NCBI GenBank assembly: GCA_013350335.1
Contig: CM023539.1
Location: 34,148,631-34,212,630, forward strand
DNA length: 64,000 bases
Direction: 5' to 3'
Origin: Chimonanthus salicifolius
Taxonomy: Eukaryota > Streptophyta > Magnoliopsida > Laurales > Calycanthaceae
The notes beneath the pieces were generated by a model, which saw nothing but the letters and a program-made list of their open reading frames with translations, had not been told where the DNA came from and did not search any database. This document shows, in pieces, positions 13,394-24,600 of the stretch; the first letter of the stretch is position 1; each line of letters opens with the position of its first letter. The position numbers were made by a program, and so were the translations under genes.

Positions 13394-14250
13394 TATGGCC
13401 CATAATTTCCTTCCAATAACCTAATTCCATTCTTAATTTCATAAATTACCCAATGCACATAATCCATTTATTTATTTTCTTACCCTAACCCTAATTTACC
13501 CATTTAGGGTTTTCTCCATCTTCCACCCTTCCATTTGATGGATCTAAATTCCATAGCATAAAATTATCTATCCACCATTTATTTCACAAAAATAAATTCC
13601 AATTCTTAAACCCTAAAATTCCAAAATTTCTTGTTTAAGAAACACTTACAATCCGCCGTCTCCTCCAATTTCCGTCACTCCCGTCGGTCTCCGTAGCGTC
13701 CTCTCTCCTTCCTCTTGATCTTTGATAGGTCAAGATTCTTGATTAATGGTGGCAATCCCCAACCCTAGAATCGGCCAAAGTAGAGCTTAAATTGAGAGAG
13801 GGAAAGGGAGAGATGATGAGAGGGGAGGGAATAACCTTGATCTTAGAGTGATTTTGCCTAAATTTCCACTTTTTTTCTTCTCTCCTTCTCTTCTCTTCTT
13901 CTTTGCTCTCTTTCTCTCCTTCACTTGGAGCATGGGACGGCAATGGAGGAGTGCAAGAGATGGAGTTAGTGCAAAACGAAAATGAGGGAACCAAATAAGG
14001 CTTATCTCCATTTGTTGACTTAATTACACTTTACATTTATTATCCCACCAAACCTAAGATATTTTAATTGCTTTATGGTGGTGGTTTAGATAACCACCAC
14101 CAAGCCCAACGTTTTTACACTTGAGGTTGAGATGAGGTACTTTGGTATTCACCTCTTGACCCCACTTTGACCACTTCACTTAAATAATTTTAATCATTTA
14201 ATATTTAGATATTTAGGTTACTTTAATTTCCATTTATTTATTTAAATCAC

Positions 14251-14259
14251 CTTTATATA
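14251..14259 (-). promoter_or_regulatory. Candidate TATA box of the 5' LTR
   Basis: TATATAAAG on the minus strand in an otherwise GC-richer stretch. Its position in the first part of the LTR is compatible with a U3 promoter. The same box is present in the 3' LTR (about 6235-6243). No transcript evidence. Confidence 0.35.
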
Positions 14260-14729
14260 CCCACCCATGGTTGACCAATTCAACCATGGTGGTCGGCCCC
14301 ACCAAACATTGGCCCACACGCCACCTCACTTGATGAGGTGGAGGTGGGTCCCACTTGGCCACATTACCTTGATTTAATTCTAAATAACTTAGGTGATTTA
14401 AATTCATTGAATTCACTCTAAGTGGATTACCATTGGGCCTATGGCCCAATTACATTTCCATCTAGCCCATTTACCTTAGAGCATAACCATCTTGATCCGT
14501 TGGGTCCCAAATGGGTATGTGACCCAATTTGACCATTCTTGACCCATTTAACCCTCATTGCCCCTTTAAATGAATTTAAATCAACTCCATAGTCCATTGG
14601 GCCATACTTGGGCCTTTGTCCAAATTTTTTTGGCCCATTTACTCTTTACTTCACCAATTTTCCAATTTCCATCCTTAAAATAAATAATATTCCCATTTAT
14701 ATTAATTTTAAAAATTCCGGGCCCTTACA

Positions 14730-14844
14730 AGCTGTTGCCAAAATATGTCCACCATTGGGTAGCACTCATCGTCGCCGTCTCTCTCAACCTAACATCGGCA
14801 GCTTCATCCGCAAATGACTCCAAGCGGTTCTCAAAATTGTGTAA
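14730..14844 (-). CDS. hAT transposase last exon, upstream half
   Basis: Starts after the acceptor TTTTGAAG and reads 38 codons, including the conserved WWTYFGNS motif ('WW..FG' of hAT proteins). It stops abruptly at the retrotransposon junction, where AGCTG (14730-14734) is the duplicated target. Confidence 0.8.
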
Positions 14845-14940
14845 CTTCAAAACAAAAATAAAACACAATTAGTATTATCGGATAATGAACAACTTTCAAA
14901 TCATCAAAAATATGGAGATCATAATGAACAAAAGTAGTAC

Positions 14941-15083
14941 ATCTCTAAAACATGCCGCCCGTTCACCAGGATGCATGACACCCATAATCTCCAATGTCCG
15001 TCTTACGCAGTTACGAATTGAGTCGATCGACAGTTCTAAACCTAACTCATTAGGTTTCTTTGAGAAGGGATTCAAATAATATG
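14941..15083 (-). CDS. hAT transposase exon 3
   Basis: After the acceptor CTTGGCAG the frame begins with AYYLNPFSKKP, matching the conserved 'AAYYLNP' stretch between core and dimerisation region in plant hAT transposases. It ends at a weaker donor, GAGAT^GTACTA. Phase continuity with exons 2 and 4 supports both boundaries. Confidence 0.7.
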
Positions 15084-15170
15084 CTGCCAAGTGAAATACA
15101 ATGCGATTAGCCTAAATATAAGATATGCACAATAGTAAGATATAAACACATTAGCGAATAAAAAACTAAC

Positions 15171-16445
15171 CTGCAACGTACTGTGGGTTGGAGATGAAAA
15201 ATTGATTAATCCTGTCGTTGATGATTTCCATGAAGTGAACCGGAGAATTAACTTTCGCAACTTCAGTTTTAGCCTTTATCATGCATTCAAATACATAGGG
15301 GAGCGTCGGTTTCTTATCTCCGTCTACAAATCGGAGTACTGTGACTATGGGTGCAGAGATGTTGATGGCCGATACGATACTGTCCCAGAACACTTTAGAT
15401 ACAAATAAGTGTGTAATGTTCTGGTAATATCTTTGATGTTCAGCGTTCCTCATGTCGAACGCATTCGCAAAGGACATACTTCTCGCCATCTTCATCAATT
15501 CTGTCTTGCTTCTTAAGAAGCTCTGCAACGTAAGGAATACTGTGGCGAAACGTGTTACTGCAGGTCGCAGTAGTTCACGACGTTTCGTGTACTTCCTCAT
15601 TACCTCTAAGATTCTAACATGATTGTATATAAATGTGGTGACATCCTTACACCAGTCAATTAGGTTCGCAAATTCCCTCACATTAGCAAAATCTTTGAGG
15701 ATCAAGTCTATGCAGTGGGCCGCACAGGGGGTCCATAAGATCCACGGGTATGTGTTCGCGACCTTCCTCGCTCCCGACTTATAGCCCGCTCCATTGTCCG
15801 TTACAATTTGGACAACATTCTCAGGTCCAATTTCTTCACAGACAGACACCATCAAGCTACAAAGAAAGTCACCATCATTTACTCGGCTTGATGTGTCGTA
15901 TGATTTATGATACACTGTGCCACATTGATTATAAATGAGGAAGTTAACGATACTACGGTTATCGTCACTCTTCCAGCCATCCGACATAAGGGTTACTCCC
16001 GTATCCTCCCAGGAAGACTTAAAATTATTTACCCATTCTCGCATCCGCTGTATTTCACGGGGGATGAACGTGGTAGAAATCTCATACGGCGATGGGAAGT
16101 TGATATTAGGTCCAGCAGTTGCGGATGCAAAGTACACAGACTTAAAATATGGACTTAAGATTTCAGTCGGTGGCCGATGGCTGTCGGTGAAAAACTTAGT
16201 GACTGCCGTCCCAACTAATTGTTTTGCCGTCTCTTTGTCTACTTGATTTATTTTTCCTTGTTTTAAGGAAGTTGGTCTGTCCCACATTGGATCACCAGCA
16301 CCAACTGTATTCGGATTTACACCGTAGCGTTCAGGCCTTACTTGTTCTCCTCCTCTGAATGCATTTTTGATGGAATTCCATCGGCCCATAAGTCTAGATT
16401 TTTTTCTGGATGATCCATGCGCAGTCCCTGATCCACTCGCACCGC
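15171..16445 (-). CDS. hAT transposase exon 2: catalytic core (DUF659-like)
   Basis: The acceptor CTCTACACAG precedes 16445 and the frame runs 425 codons without a stop to the donor GCAG^GTTAGT. It contains the LMSDGWKS and VTDNGAGY blocks that carry acidic residues of the hAT RNase-H-like fold, and the CAAHCIDL motif. Downstream are NHVRILEVM and RPAVTRFAT, typical of the DUF659/hAT family. The distal catalytic Glu was not pinpointed. Confidence 0.85.
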
Positions 16446-16541
16446 CTGTGTAGAGTATTAAAATTCAGTATTTGGCATTTTAATGTAATTGAGAAATAAA
16501 TTGTTTTTGTTACATTAAACAATTAATTTAAAGAAATTAAC

Positions 16542-16962
16542 CTACACCACTCTGCTTTCTCATCTCATGTTCGCGGCGACTAATTCGCATTGCACGCCGC
16601 AAGTCTCTGTCCTCCTCAATCTCGTCTGGATCTTCTTCTGAAGACGACGGGACATTTTCCATGTATTGGCCCTCCCTTTCACCTTCTAAACAGTCGGCCA
16701 TTATGTGACCGATAGCATGCTCTTCTGCTTCAGTCCTTATTTTCTTTTTTTTAGCATTCACTTCCAGTAGTTGCCTGCAAATAATTTGCGCTTGTGCTGG
16801 TGCGCGTTTGCAAGCGGCTACATCTCCCGTCTTTCCGGGTATATGTGCCTTCAAACGGGTTATTCCTCCAGATACCATCTTCTCACAGAAGTTGCATTTG
16901 ACTTTGTTGTTACTATGTCGTTCACCGAACGACCATGCTGGATCTTCATTATTCTTTGCCAT
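16542..16962 (-). CDS. hAT transposase exon 1: BED zinc finger
   Basis: The ATG at 16962 opens a 140-codon exon. Residues about 9-55 show the aromatic and CxxC...H pattern of a BED finger (DNA binding), followed by a basic stretch (AKKKKIR) and an acidic stretch. The donor is GTAG^GTTAAT, ending in phase 1. This start is chosen because the BED domain begins directly after it and a tandem repeat array lies just upstream. Confidence 0.8.
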
Positions 16963-16976
16963 TGCTGTTTAAAAAT

Positions 16977-18480
16977 CTGATTTTTTTGATACATTTACAC
17001 ATTTTTGGGCAATTTATCACATGAAAATGGAGAATTAAATGATAAAATTAAAAAAAAAATCATCTGCTGTGAATCTGAAACTTATTACAGTAATAAGAGA
17101 CTACATAGTCAGAGGCTTCATTGAAAAAAAGAACCTGATTTTTTTGATACATTTACACATTTTTCACAATTTATCACATGAAAATGGGGGATTAAATGAT
17201 AACATTAAAAAAAAAACATCATCTGCTGTGAAACTGAAACTTATTACAGTAATAAGACACTACATAGTCAGAGGCTTCATTGAAAAAAAGAACCTGATTT
17301 TTTTGATACATTTACACATTTTTCACAATTTATCACATGAAAATGGGGGATTAAATGATAAAATTAAAAAAAAAACATCATCTGCTGTGAAACTGAAACT
17401 TATTACAGTAATAAGAGACTACATAGTCAGAGGCTTCATTGAAAAAAAGAACCTGATTTTTTTGATACATTTACACATTTTTCCACAATTTATCACATGA
17501 AAATGGGGGATTAAATGATAAAATTAAAAAAAAAACATCATCTGCTGTGAATCTGAAAATTATTACAGTAATAAGAGACTACATACTCAGAGGCTTCATT
17601 GAAAAAAAGAACCTGATTTTTTTGATACATTTACACATTTTTTCACAATTTATCACATGAAAATGGGGGATTAAATGATAAAATTAAAAAAAAAACATCA
17701 TCTGCTGTGAAACTGAAACTTATTACAGTAATAAGACACTACATAGTCAGAGGCTTCATTGAAAAAAAGAACCTGATTTTTTTGATACATTTACACATTT
17801 TTTCACAATTTATCACATGAAAATGGGGGATTAAATGATAAAATTAAAAAAAAAGCATCATCTGCTGTGAAACTGAAACTTATTACAGTAATAAGACACT
17901 ATATAGTTAGAGGCTTCATTGAAAAAAAGAACCTGATTTTTTTGATACATTTACACATTTTTCCACAATTTATCACATGAAAATGGGGGATTAAATGATA
18001 AAATTAAAAAAAAACCTCATCTGCTATAAAAAACTACTTTTTTTATAGTTCACAAACACTAATCACTGAGAGGGTTGGGTTAAAAAATATTCATACGTTT
18101 TGGGTACATTTACATATTTTTTCGTAATTTATCACATGAAAATAGGGGATTAAATGATAAAATTAAAAAAAAACCTCATCTACTGTCAAATACTACTTTT
18201 TTTATAGTGCACAAACACTACTCACTTAGAGGGTTGGGTTAAAAAATATTCATACATTTTGGGTACATTTACATATTTTTTCGTAATTTATCACATGAAA
18301 ATAGGGGATTAAATGATAAAATAAAAAAAAAATCCTCATGTACTTTGAAACTGAAGTTTTTTACAGTATACAAATACTACTCACTGAGAGGGTTGGTTTA
18401 AAAAATATTCATACATTTTCGGTATCTTTACATATTTTTTCATAATTTATCACATGAAATCGAGGTTTTTGTTTAAACAT
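16977..18480. repeat. AT-rich tandem array (~159-bp unit) upstream of the hAT transposase
   Basis: The phrase GAACCTGATTTTTTTGATAC recurs at 17131, 17290, 17449, 17609, 17769 and 17929, a period of 159-160 bp. A first partial copy starts 15 bases before the transposase ATG. After about 18030 a second, more diverged unit type (about 150 bp, with GAGAGGGTTGGGTTA) repeats three more times. The array occupies the promoter and 5' UTR position of the gene. An open frame running through the repeat units is not a gene. Confidence 0.9.
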
Positions 18481-19190
18481 TTTAAATTAATAATTACGTT
18501 GCATGAAATTTATATTTTTTTCACAGAACCTTCTTTCTAAAATGAGAGGGGTGTTTTATAAAAAAAAACAGCCACTTTTCCCAATAATTACTATTTCTTA
18601 ATTCTTATAATGTTTTCTAGTACATTTTCACATTAGAAAATAAAAGAAAATGAAAAAAAAAAAACTAATCTGCATGAAAAAAAATATCATACATTCATAA
18701 TAAATTCTATGCTAAATGTTTAAGGCTTTAAGCATAAATAAATAACTATCAATAATTAATAATCCATATTTCTAAAACAACAACATATTACAAAAAATAC
18801 ATTAAATATTAAATTATACATTAAAACTATAAAATATTTAGATCAGAAGGCTAAAAAATAAAAATGGAATAAAAACTTACATGAAAATGAAGATCAATAC
18901 ATTTCCAGTAGTTTGAACGGAATGATCTTCTAAGATAAGCTAATAATACACAAGGATTTCTAAGATAAGCCGGATGACCGTTTGTAAGATGGGGATAGGA
19001 GTTTGAAAATACCACTGCTGGATGAGTGTGTTTCGTAATGAATTTGTGGATGAATGAGGAGATGTATGGGGTACTAATATAGAGGAAAAGTTCGGTCGGT
19101 TCAGATCACGGGTTTAAAAAAAAATATTAAGAAATTCAGGCGTGGGAAACAGAAAGAATCCCACAGCCTGTTGGATGGAATATGATGCAG
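18481..19190. other. hAT 5' non-coding region
   Basis: AT-rich sequence between the tandem array and the right subterminal repeats. Nothing coding recognised. On the minus strand it is upstream of the transposase and could hold its promoter. Confidence 0.45.
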
Positions 19191-19710
19191 GATTCCTGGG
19201 CGATATTTTGGACGAAATATCGCGCGATATATCGTCCGTGATATATCGCCCGGTAATCGTTTAAAATATCGTCGATATTAATTTTTAAATAATATAACCT
19301 GGACCGTTACGGGCCGATATTGGGACAATATCGGCCGATATTTTGGACCGATAAATGGTCCAAATATCGCCGATATCCAGTGGGTCCCACTACCGATAAT
19401 TTTTTTTTTAAAAACCATTCTTTCCAGCCCGATAAATATTATATCGGGCGATATTGCGGCCGATATATGGACCGATATATCGCCCGTATCGGCCGATATT
19501 GTATTCTTTTTTAAAAAAAAAAAAAACGAAAAAAAATCTAATATACCGATATTTTCAAATATCGGCCGATATTGGGGCCGATATTGGGGACCGTTTATCG
19601 CCCATATCGGCCGATATTCCAACTATAAGTATCGGCCGATATTTCAAGGTTTGAAAAAACCGATATATATCGGCCGATACGATATGTATCGGCCGATATT
19701 TAAACCTTAG
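19191..19710. repeat. hAT right end: dense ATCGGCCGATAT palindromes
   Basis: More than a dozen ATCGGCCGAT, CGATATATCG and related palindromes within 520 bases. A CAAGGTTTGAAAAAACCGAT sequence at about 19646 looks like a second, internal copy of a terminus, so this end may itself contain a nested or duplicated end. Confidence 0.7.
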
Positions 19711-21150
19711 CTTCCGAACAGTTCAGAACGTTTGAAGGGTCTCGGAATATTCTGGTCTGAACACCAAAGGTAGAAAGAACATTTGACCTCTGGACACTTC
19801 GGAACCCCGAACAGAAGTTCAGAACTTTCGAAATGTTACCATCGGAGCTTTCGAAGGCCAACTCTCTGAACTTTCGAGAGTCGTCTTCTTCCTCTGTCAC
19901 CAGCAACAGAGCAGTGACGGGAAACGACTGTATGTAATTCGAATATAGAAACAGTGGATTTTCTGGATTATTTTTTCACAACCTTCAGGTCGGATGGACT
20001 CCTCAGTGAGTCCTCTTTACTTTAGGATGAAATTGGACCGTTTATACTTATCATAAACACTAGATTTTAAGGAGAAAAAAAGTGAAACACTTGAAAATTC
20101 AAGTTTTCCTCTAAACTTCAAATTCATTTTTGACAATCAAATCTTAACCAAATTTACTTCTGTTTGATCCTAAACTGACTAGAATTTGAAACGAAAACAA
20201 TGGTTACCTTCACTTTTGCTCATGGGTAGAAATTCAGTAACTTGAAAAATCTTCCACTTCAAAGCTTACGGTAAAATTTTTGAAACAGAGGAGGGGTAGT
20301 TTATTTTCTAACGGTGGGTGATTCCAAGTAGGGAGGGTGATTGGAATTATAGCCGTGGCTAGGTAGGGTAATAGACCCTCTAGCAAGCCAAGGGGAGGAC
20401 ACCTCATCTACAAGCTACGCCCATAGCTTACATGAGTCGACGCTGAAGCATCAACAGTTTTTGCAAATAAATCCATTTTTATCTTATTTCAATTTTTAAT
20501 TAATTACATGATTTATTTAACTTAATCAATTTAATCTAACTTAACAAAAATGTTGGGTTTTATAAACTCTACTCATCATAAATTTTTGGAGATTTATATT
20601 TTATCAAAATCTATTGATTTAAACAAAACTTACATTTTGTCACTATTTACTTAATTCAATTTGTATTTATTAAAAGGGTTTAAAACTTTTATTTTCAAAA
20701 TTTGAAAACATAATATAATATACTTATAAATTTTAGAATTTAAAATCCTTAATTAAGGAAATCAATATTATTCAACAATAATCAAATAATTAAATAAATA
20801 ATAAAATAACATCAACAAATAATAAATTATTATTTTACTCTTTTAACTAGATGAATTGGATCATCGAGCTTTCAGGCTCTGATTGAATCAAACCTAAACT
20901 TTTCGTAAAGCTCTAACTATAATCTTTTTTATTAAAAAGATTAAAATATAATTTATCATATTAATTTAGCTTAATCCAATCCAACTTAGAGTATTAGACG
21001 CCCGACTAGATTTGCAGCCTAATCAATTAACAAACAAGATAATGATAAACCCTCTTCGAATGACCTAGGATGACCTCTAAGCCCGCATGGGCCTCACTAA
21101 ACTCTTATTTCTATTTAATTTTATTCCTTTAATGCAACCCGAATTTCTTC
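19711..21150. other. Right flank of hAT insertion; no gene seen
   Basis: 19711-19880 continues the TTCGGAAC/TTCGAA motif block of the left flank. 19925-21150 is mostly AT-rich and non-coding. A G-rich stretch at about 20280-20450 looks like part of an unidentified element. It ends at the promoter region of ALG5. Confidence 0.5.
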
Positions 21151-21696
21151 TTTCTTATTATTAATTTTTTTTCTATAAACTGCTGCACGAGATCTTTCCC
21201 CCTTTCTTCTCCTCCTTTTCTGTTTTCTCGTCTCATTGTTGACGAGCTTTACAATCGCTCGGCCTCCCTTCGTTAACAGGGACGGATTGTCTCGCCGCCA
21301 TTCCACTGCGGTTCACCGAAGACGAGCTTCTCTCGTAGCCTCGGCCTCTCCATCTCCTCCGGTGGGCGTTCCCAGACGACTACTACTGCTGTTCTTCTTC
21401 TTTCCCTCTTCGCCTCCTCGGCAGAGACCGTCAGGCCTCCTCGCCAGCCAACGGTTCCTGGGAAGTAGCTCTCAGGCCTTTGGGCTCGATCTCGGCGCTT
21501 TGTGGGAGTCATCTCGTCTCCTCCTATACTCCTCTACCTCAGCAGAGGTTCCCCCTCTGTACTCAGCAGAGATTTCCTGGAATTGCCCGTGCCTCGCCTC
21601 CACCGGGTGCGCCGTGATCCAGCCTCCCGCTTTTCCGACCCTTCCTCCACGCCAGGGAGAGAGAGAGTGGGAGTTCCATTCGTCGTAGTTGAGAAG
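21151..21696 (+). promoter_or_regulatory. ALG5 promoter-proximal and 5' UTR region
   Basis: Pyrimidine-rich, GC-richer sequence directly upstream of the ALG5 ATG, contrasting with the AT-rich DNA before it. Several overlapping open frames on both strands are by-products of composition. No clear TATA box was identified and the transcription start is unknown. Confidence 0.45.
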
Positions 21697-24600
21697 ATGC
21701 CCTCACCATTCACCATCTTCGCTGCTCTGGTTCGCTCGCACTCATTTTCTGTCTCTCTAAACCCGTTACGGATAATTTTCCAGAAAAGCTCTTTCTTTTC
21801 CTTATCTCTAAAAAAAAGTTTCTTTCTTTTCTTTTTCCTTGCATCCAAATCCGAATGGAACTTTATTCATATTGTTTGTGCTCACATCTATCTTTGCCTC
21901 TCTTATGTTATTTTGCAGGTCGCGGCAACTGCAATCGCCTTAGCGGTTTTCCTCATGGAATTCATCAAACGAGCTGGACGCCAACATTCGTGAGTTGTCG
22001 TTCAATTGAATTGAATTCCATTCCATGCCCTTATGATTCCTTTCCTCGATTTCTGATTCCTTTCATTTTCCTGTTTTATTTTGGAATCTTGAATCATATT
22101 CAGTGCAGAATCTGCAGCGTCAGCAGCATCCTTCTTGGAAGATCCCAATTCCTTGAAACAGGTAATCGCATTCCTCCTTTTTCAGATCCCTTTTCAATTC
22201 TGCACAGTCCTCGTCTATGCTCTGAATCCTGGCATTTGGATCTACAACCATAGAACTCAAGAACGTAAGCTGTCGAAACAAAGTGTTGGATTGTACAATC
22301 AGTTTGCTACTGTGGTCATGTTGGATGAAGCAGAGGGACGTTTCTCATTCATGGTGGATTTTTTCTACCCTAGTTTTTGTCATTGTTTCTTGCTCACTGT
22401 GTTGCACCAGTACTTGGAGTCACATATGATTAGACAAATCCCCAAATGTAGGCCTCGTGAGTTGTGATTCTCCGCAATTGTTGAATAATTTTAAGCAAGT
22501 GTTTATTTAAAATAAAAGAAATGTGTCAAATAATGCTAACTGAAAAAAAAACAACGTAGAAATTTACCAAAACCATGATTTAGGGAGTAATACACTCATA
22601 CTAAAATTAAAATATAAAAAAGAGGAAGAGAAAGGTGTCATAATGTTCTGTTATCTTGGAAAACATTGTTAAAATAGCACTAGAAGATCTGGCAGGGATG
22701 TGTTGCCCATGGCAAAGAATCCGTACACAATGGTTGGTCACTTGGCTGTGTTTATCGTTGGACGTTATAGCTGCTAGAGGTCCTGATTCTATTCAAGTAT
22801 GGGAAATACTGTTATGAAGTTGTGATCCCATTGAATGTTTTAAAAATCAAAATTGTATCGGAAATTGTGCTATCCATCAAGTTATATTGAATTGAAAACC
22901 GTATTGTTAATTATAAGATTTTTTTTTTGACATTATCAGAAAATGGTAAATGGCTTAAAAAAATTAAAGAAGTGAAAAAAAGAGTTTTACAATTGGTGCA
23001 TTCTATAGTCAAACTATGATTCTTAAAATGACAAATTAAATGATGATGGTATCATATATATAGCTTGATTTCGTTTAGGTAAATATTGTTCAAGTTTATA
23101 AATGCATGTACATGGATTGGTAATTACAAGTGATCATATATATTATAAAGCCAATATTTTGAAAATCTGCTTGGATCTTAAAGGAGAAATCAGATTTTGT
23201 TGACACTAAAATATAACCTGTAAAAGTGTGTACATGTTGATTGAACCTTTCCATCTTGTGAGCCATATTCATTGTGCCAGTGTTTGAAATTGTGGTGATT
23301 GGTTGATTGTAACCATATGATCATTTCAATTTTTGGCCAGAACATGAAGACAACTATTTTGTGTTAATCATTTAGTTGTGGGTTAACAGTTAGATGGATT
23401 TCACATTTTGTTATCGTTGTGTTACATAGGTTTGGGCCTGGGTTACGACCTAATAAATTAATTCTGGCTCACCTTATTCAGTGGTTTGCATTGATGTAGA
23501 GGTCTTGATCTTCCTCTTCAAGAGTCATCACTTGTTTACTCTTCCAGCTGATTATTTGTTCTGTTTGTGTAATTTGCAAGAGAAATTCATCCTTATCTGT
23601 AAACTACAGTGCACTATGTTCCTTATCTAGGCCTTCTGTAAAATGGGTCCCTCCTTCTATGGGTTTAGGTGGAAAAATTCTTAAACTTTTTGGAAAGTTA
23701 ATTATTCTTAATGTTTAGATCTTAAAATCTGATTTATGCCTTTAAAATATTGGGTAAAGAATAATACTAGAAATTGTTGGTGGGGAAATTCCACTTCTAC
23801 TACTTGCCTGATTAGGTGCTGGCCCATTCATGCAATTTGAGGCTAGTGGTCTGTCCATAGTATTCTACACTGTTTCCACATGTATTATTTACACAGAACA
23901 GACACAGACATGTGCGCGCGCACACACACAAAAAAAAAAAAAAAACGCAGTTACCATATGTTCCTTTGGTGAATGTTCACCTGCCCTACATAGTGGTTCT
24001 TCAACTATTCTAACATCTATAACTTTCTTCATTGCTGGCCTGCAATAAGTTACTTTTACTTATTGTCCAAGTCTTTATGGCAGGTTGCTTGTCCCTCAAT
24101 CTCAGATCCTGCAGAGAGATATATATCTTTAATTATTCCTGCCTTCAATGAACAGCACAGGCTTCCAGGAGCTCTTCAGGAGACCATGGCGTAAGTTGTT
24201 TTATATGGTAGAAGCTTGTTCATGAGATGGATTAAGCAATCTCTAGTATTTCTAAATATTTAATTCATACCTGGAGCTGAAAAGAATTCCGTTCTAGTGG
24301 TCTTTAGAAGCTCCTAATTAACTTGGTGTTTATGTACTTTTGATTTTTTTTTTAAGAGGTAACCAATTTATTCATATTAGCAGAAGAATAAATCACAAGA
24401 AAGAAATTATCCCCAACAGGAAACCACCCGAGAACAGGACACTCTCCTATTCTGCTCTGAATACAAATTCATTTAGCATATAGGCTCCCATCTTAGCTAT
24501 CTCATCTGCTTCATAGTTGGCTGATTTGACAATATGGAAAATCTTAAATCTCTTCCTCTGAATTGTCTGCCTATTTTCTTCCACCTTGTCCAGGCATTTC

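Larger units (their letters stand above)
2892..14729 (-). mobile_element. Young long-LTR Ty3-type retrotransposon, non-autonomous
   Basis: Two direct repeats (2892-6713 and 10890-14729) begin TGTAACGCC and end CCCTTACA on the plus strand and are flanked by an exact 5-bp duplication AGCTG (2887-2891, 14730-14734). Read on the minus strand, a primer-binding site TGGTATCAGAGC complementary to initiator tRNA-Met lies 2 bases inside the right LTR, so the element is oriented minus. The 4.2-kb interior keeps only a decayed integrase (about 6714-7995). No gag, protease, reverse transcriptase or RNase H was recognised. The LTRs differ by only about six substitutions and a few indels by eye, so the insertion is recent. 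Long LTRs plus the integrase type suggest the Tekay/Del chromovirus clade, with moderate confidence. Confidence 0.88.
10890..14729 (-). repeat. 5' LTR of the nested retrotransposon
   Basis: 3840 bp. On the minus strand it begins TGTAAGGGCCCGG and ends GGGCGTTACA, next to the primer-binding site. A TATATAAAG box lies on the minus strand at 14251-14259, about 470 bases into the LTR, and is a candidate promoter. Confidence 0.9.
1826..16962 (-). pseudogene. hAT transposase gene, interrupted by LTR retrotransposon
   Basis: Four exons are readable on the minus strand: 16962-16542, 16445-15171, 15083-14941 and a last exon split into 14844-14730 and 2891-1826. Every intron has GT at the start and AG at the end, and the phases agree. 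Exon 1 encodes a BED-type zinc finger (CNFC at about residues 23-26). Exon 2 encodes the transposase core: an SDGW block with an Asp near residue 296, a TDN block near 357, and a CAAH motif near 381-384. The last exon holds the hAT dimerisation region (CERNWSTF near residue 673) and a long Ser/Tyr/Gly-rich tail. With the insertion and one copy of AGCTG set aside, the frame stays open for about 1004 residues, longer than the roughly 600-800 usual for related plant hAT proteins, mostly through the tail. The retrotransposon is the only break seen. Confidence 0.85.
794..19710 (-). mobile_element. hAT superfamily DNA transposon, nested and interrupted
   Basis: The 8-bp sequence CTTCCGAA lies at 786-793 and again at 19711-19718. 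Between them the ends form an imperfect terminal inverted repeat: CAGGGATTTAAATA on the left and CTAAGGTTTAAATA on the right read inward. Eight-bp duplications and short inverted repeats are the hallmark of hAT elements. Subterminal zones are packed with the palindrome ATCGGCCGAT (about 815-890 and 19190-19700). The transposase gene runs on the minus strand (1826-16962). An LTR retrotransposon (2892-14729) sits inside it. Without that insertion the element would be about 7.1 kb. A tandem array (16977-18480) lies upstream of the transposase start. Confidence 0.85.

Noticed and set aside
17039..17500. 153-codon repetitive open frame
   Set aside because: It simply reads through three units of the AT-rich tandem array. 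The periodic protein is a by-product.
16977..18480. CRISPR-like array
   Set aside because: The units are about 159 bp with no alternating repeat and spacer structure, and the genome is eukaryotic. It is a plain tandem repeat.
21236..21993. Long overlapping open frames on both strands at the ALG5 5' end
   Set aside because: Composition-driven frames over the 5' UTR. Only the ATG at 21697 fits the spliced glycosyltransferase.
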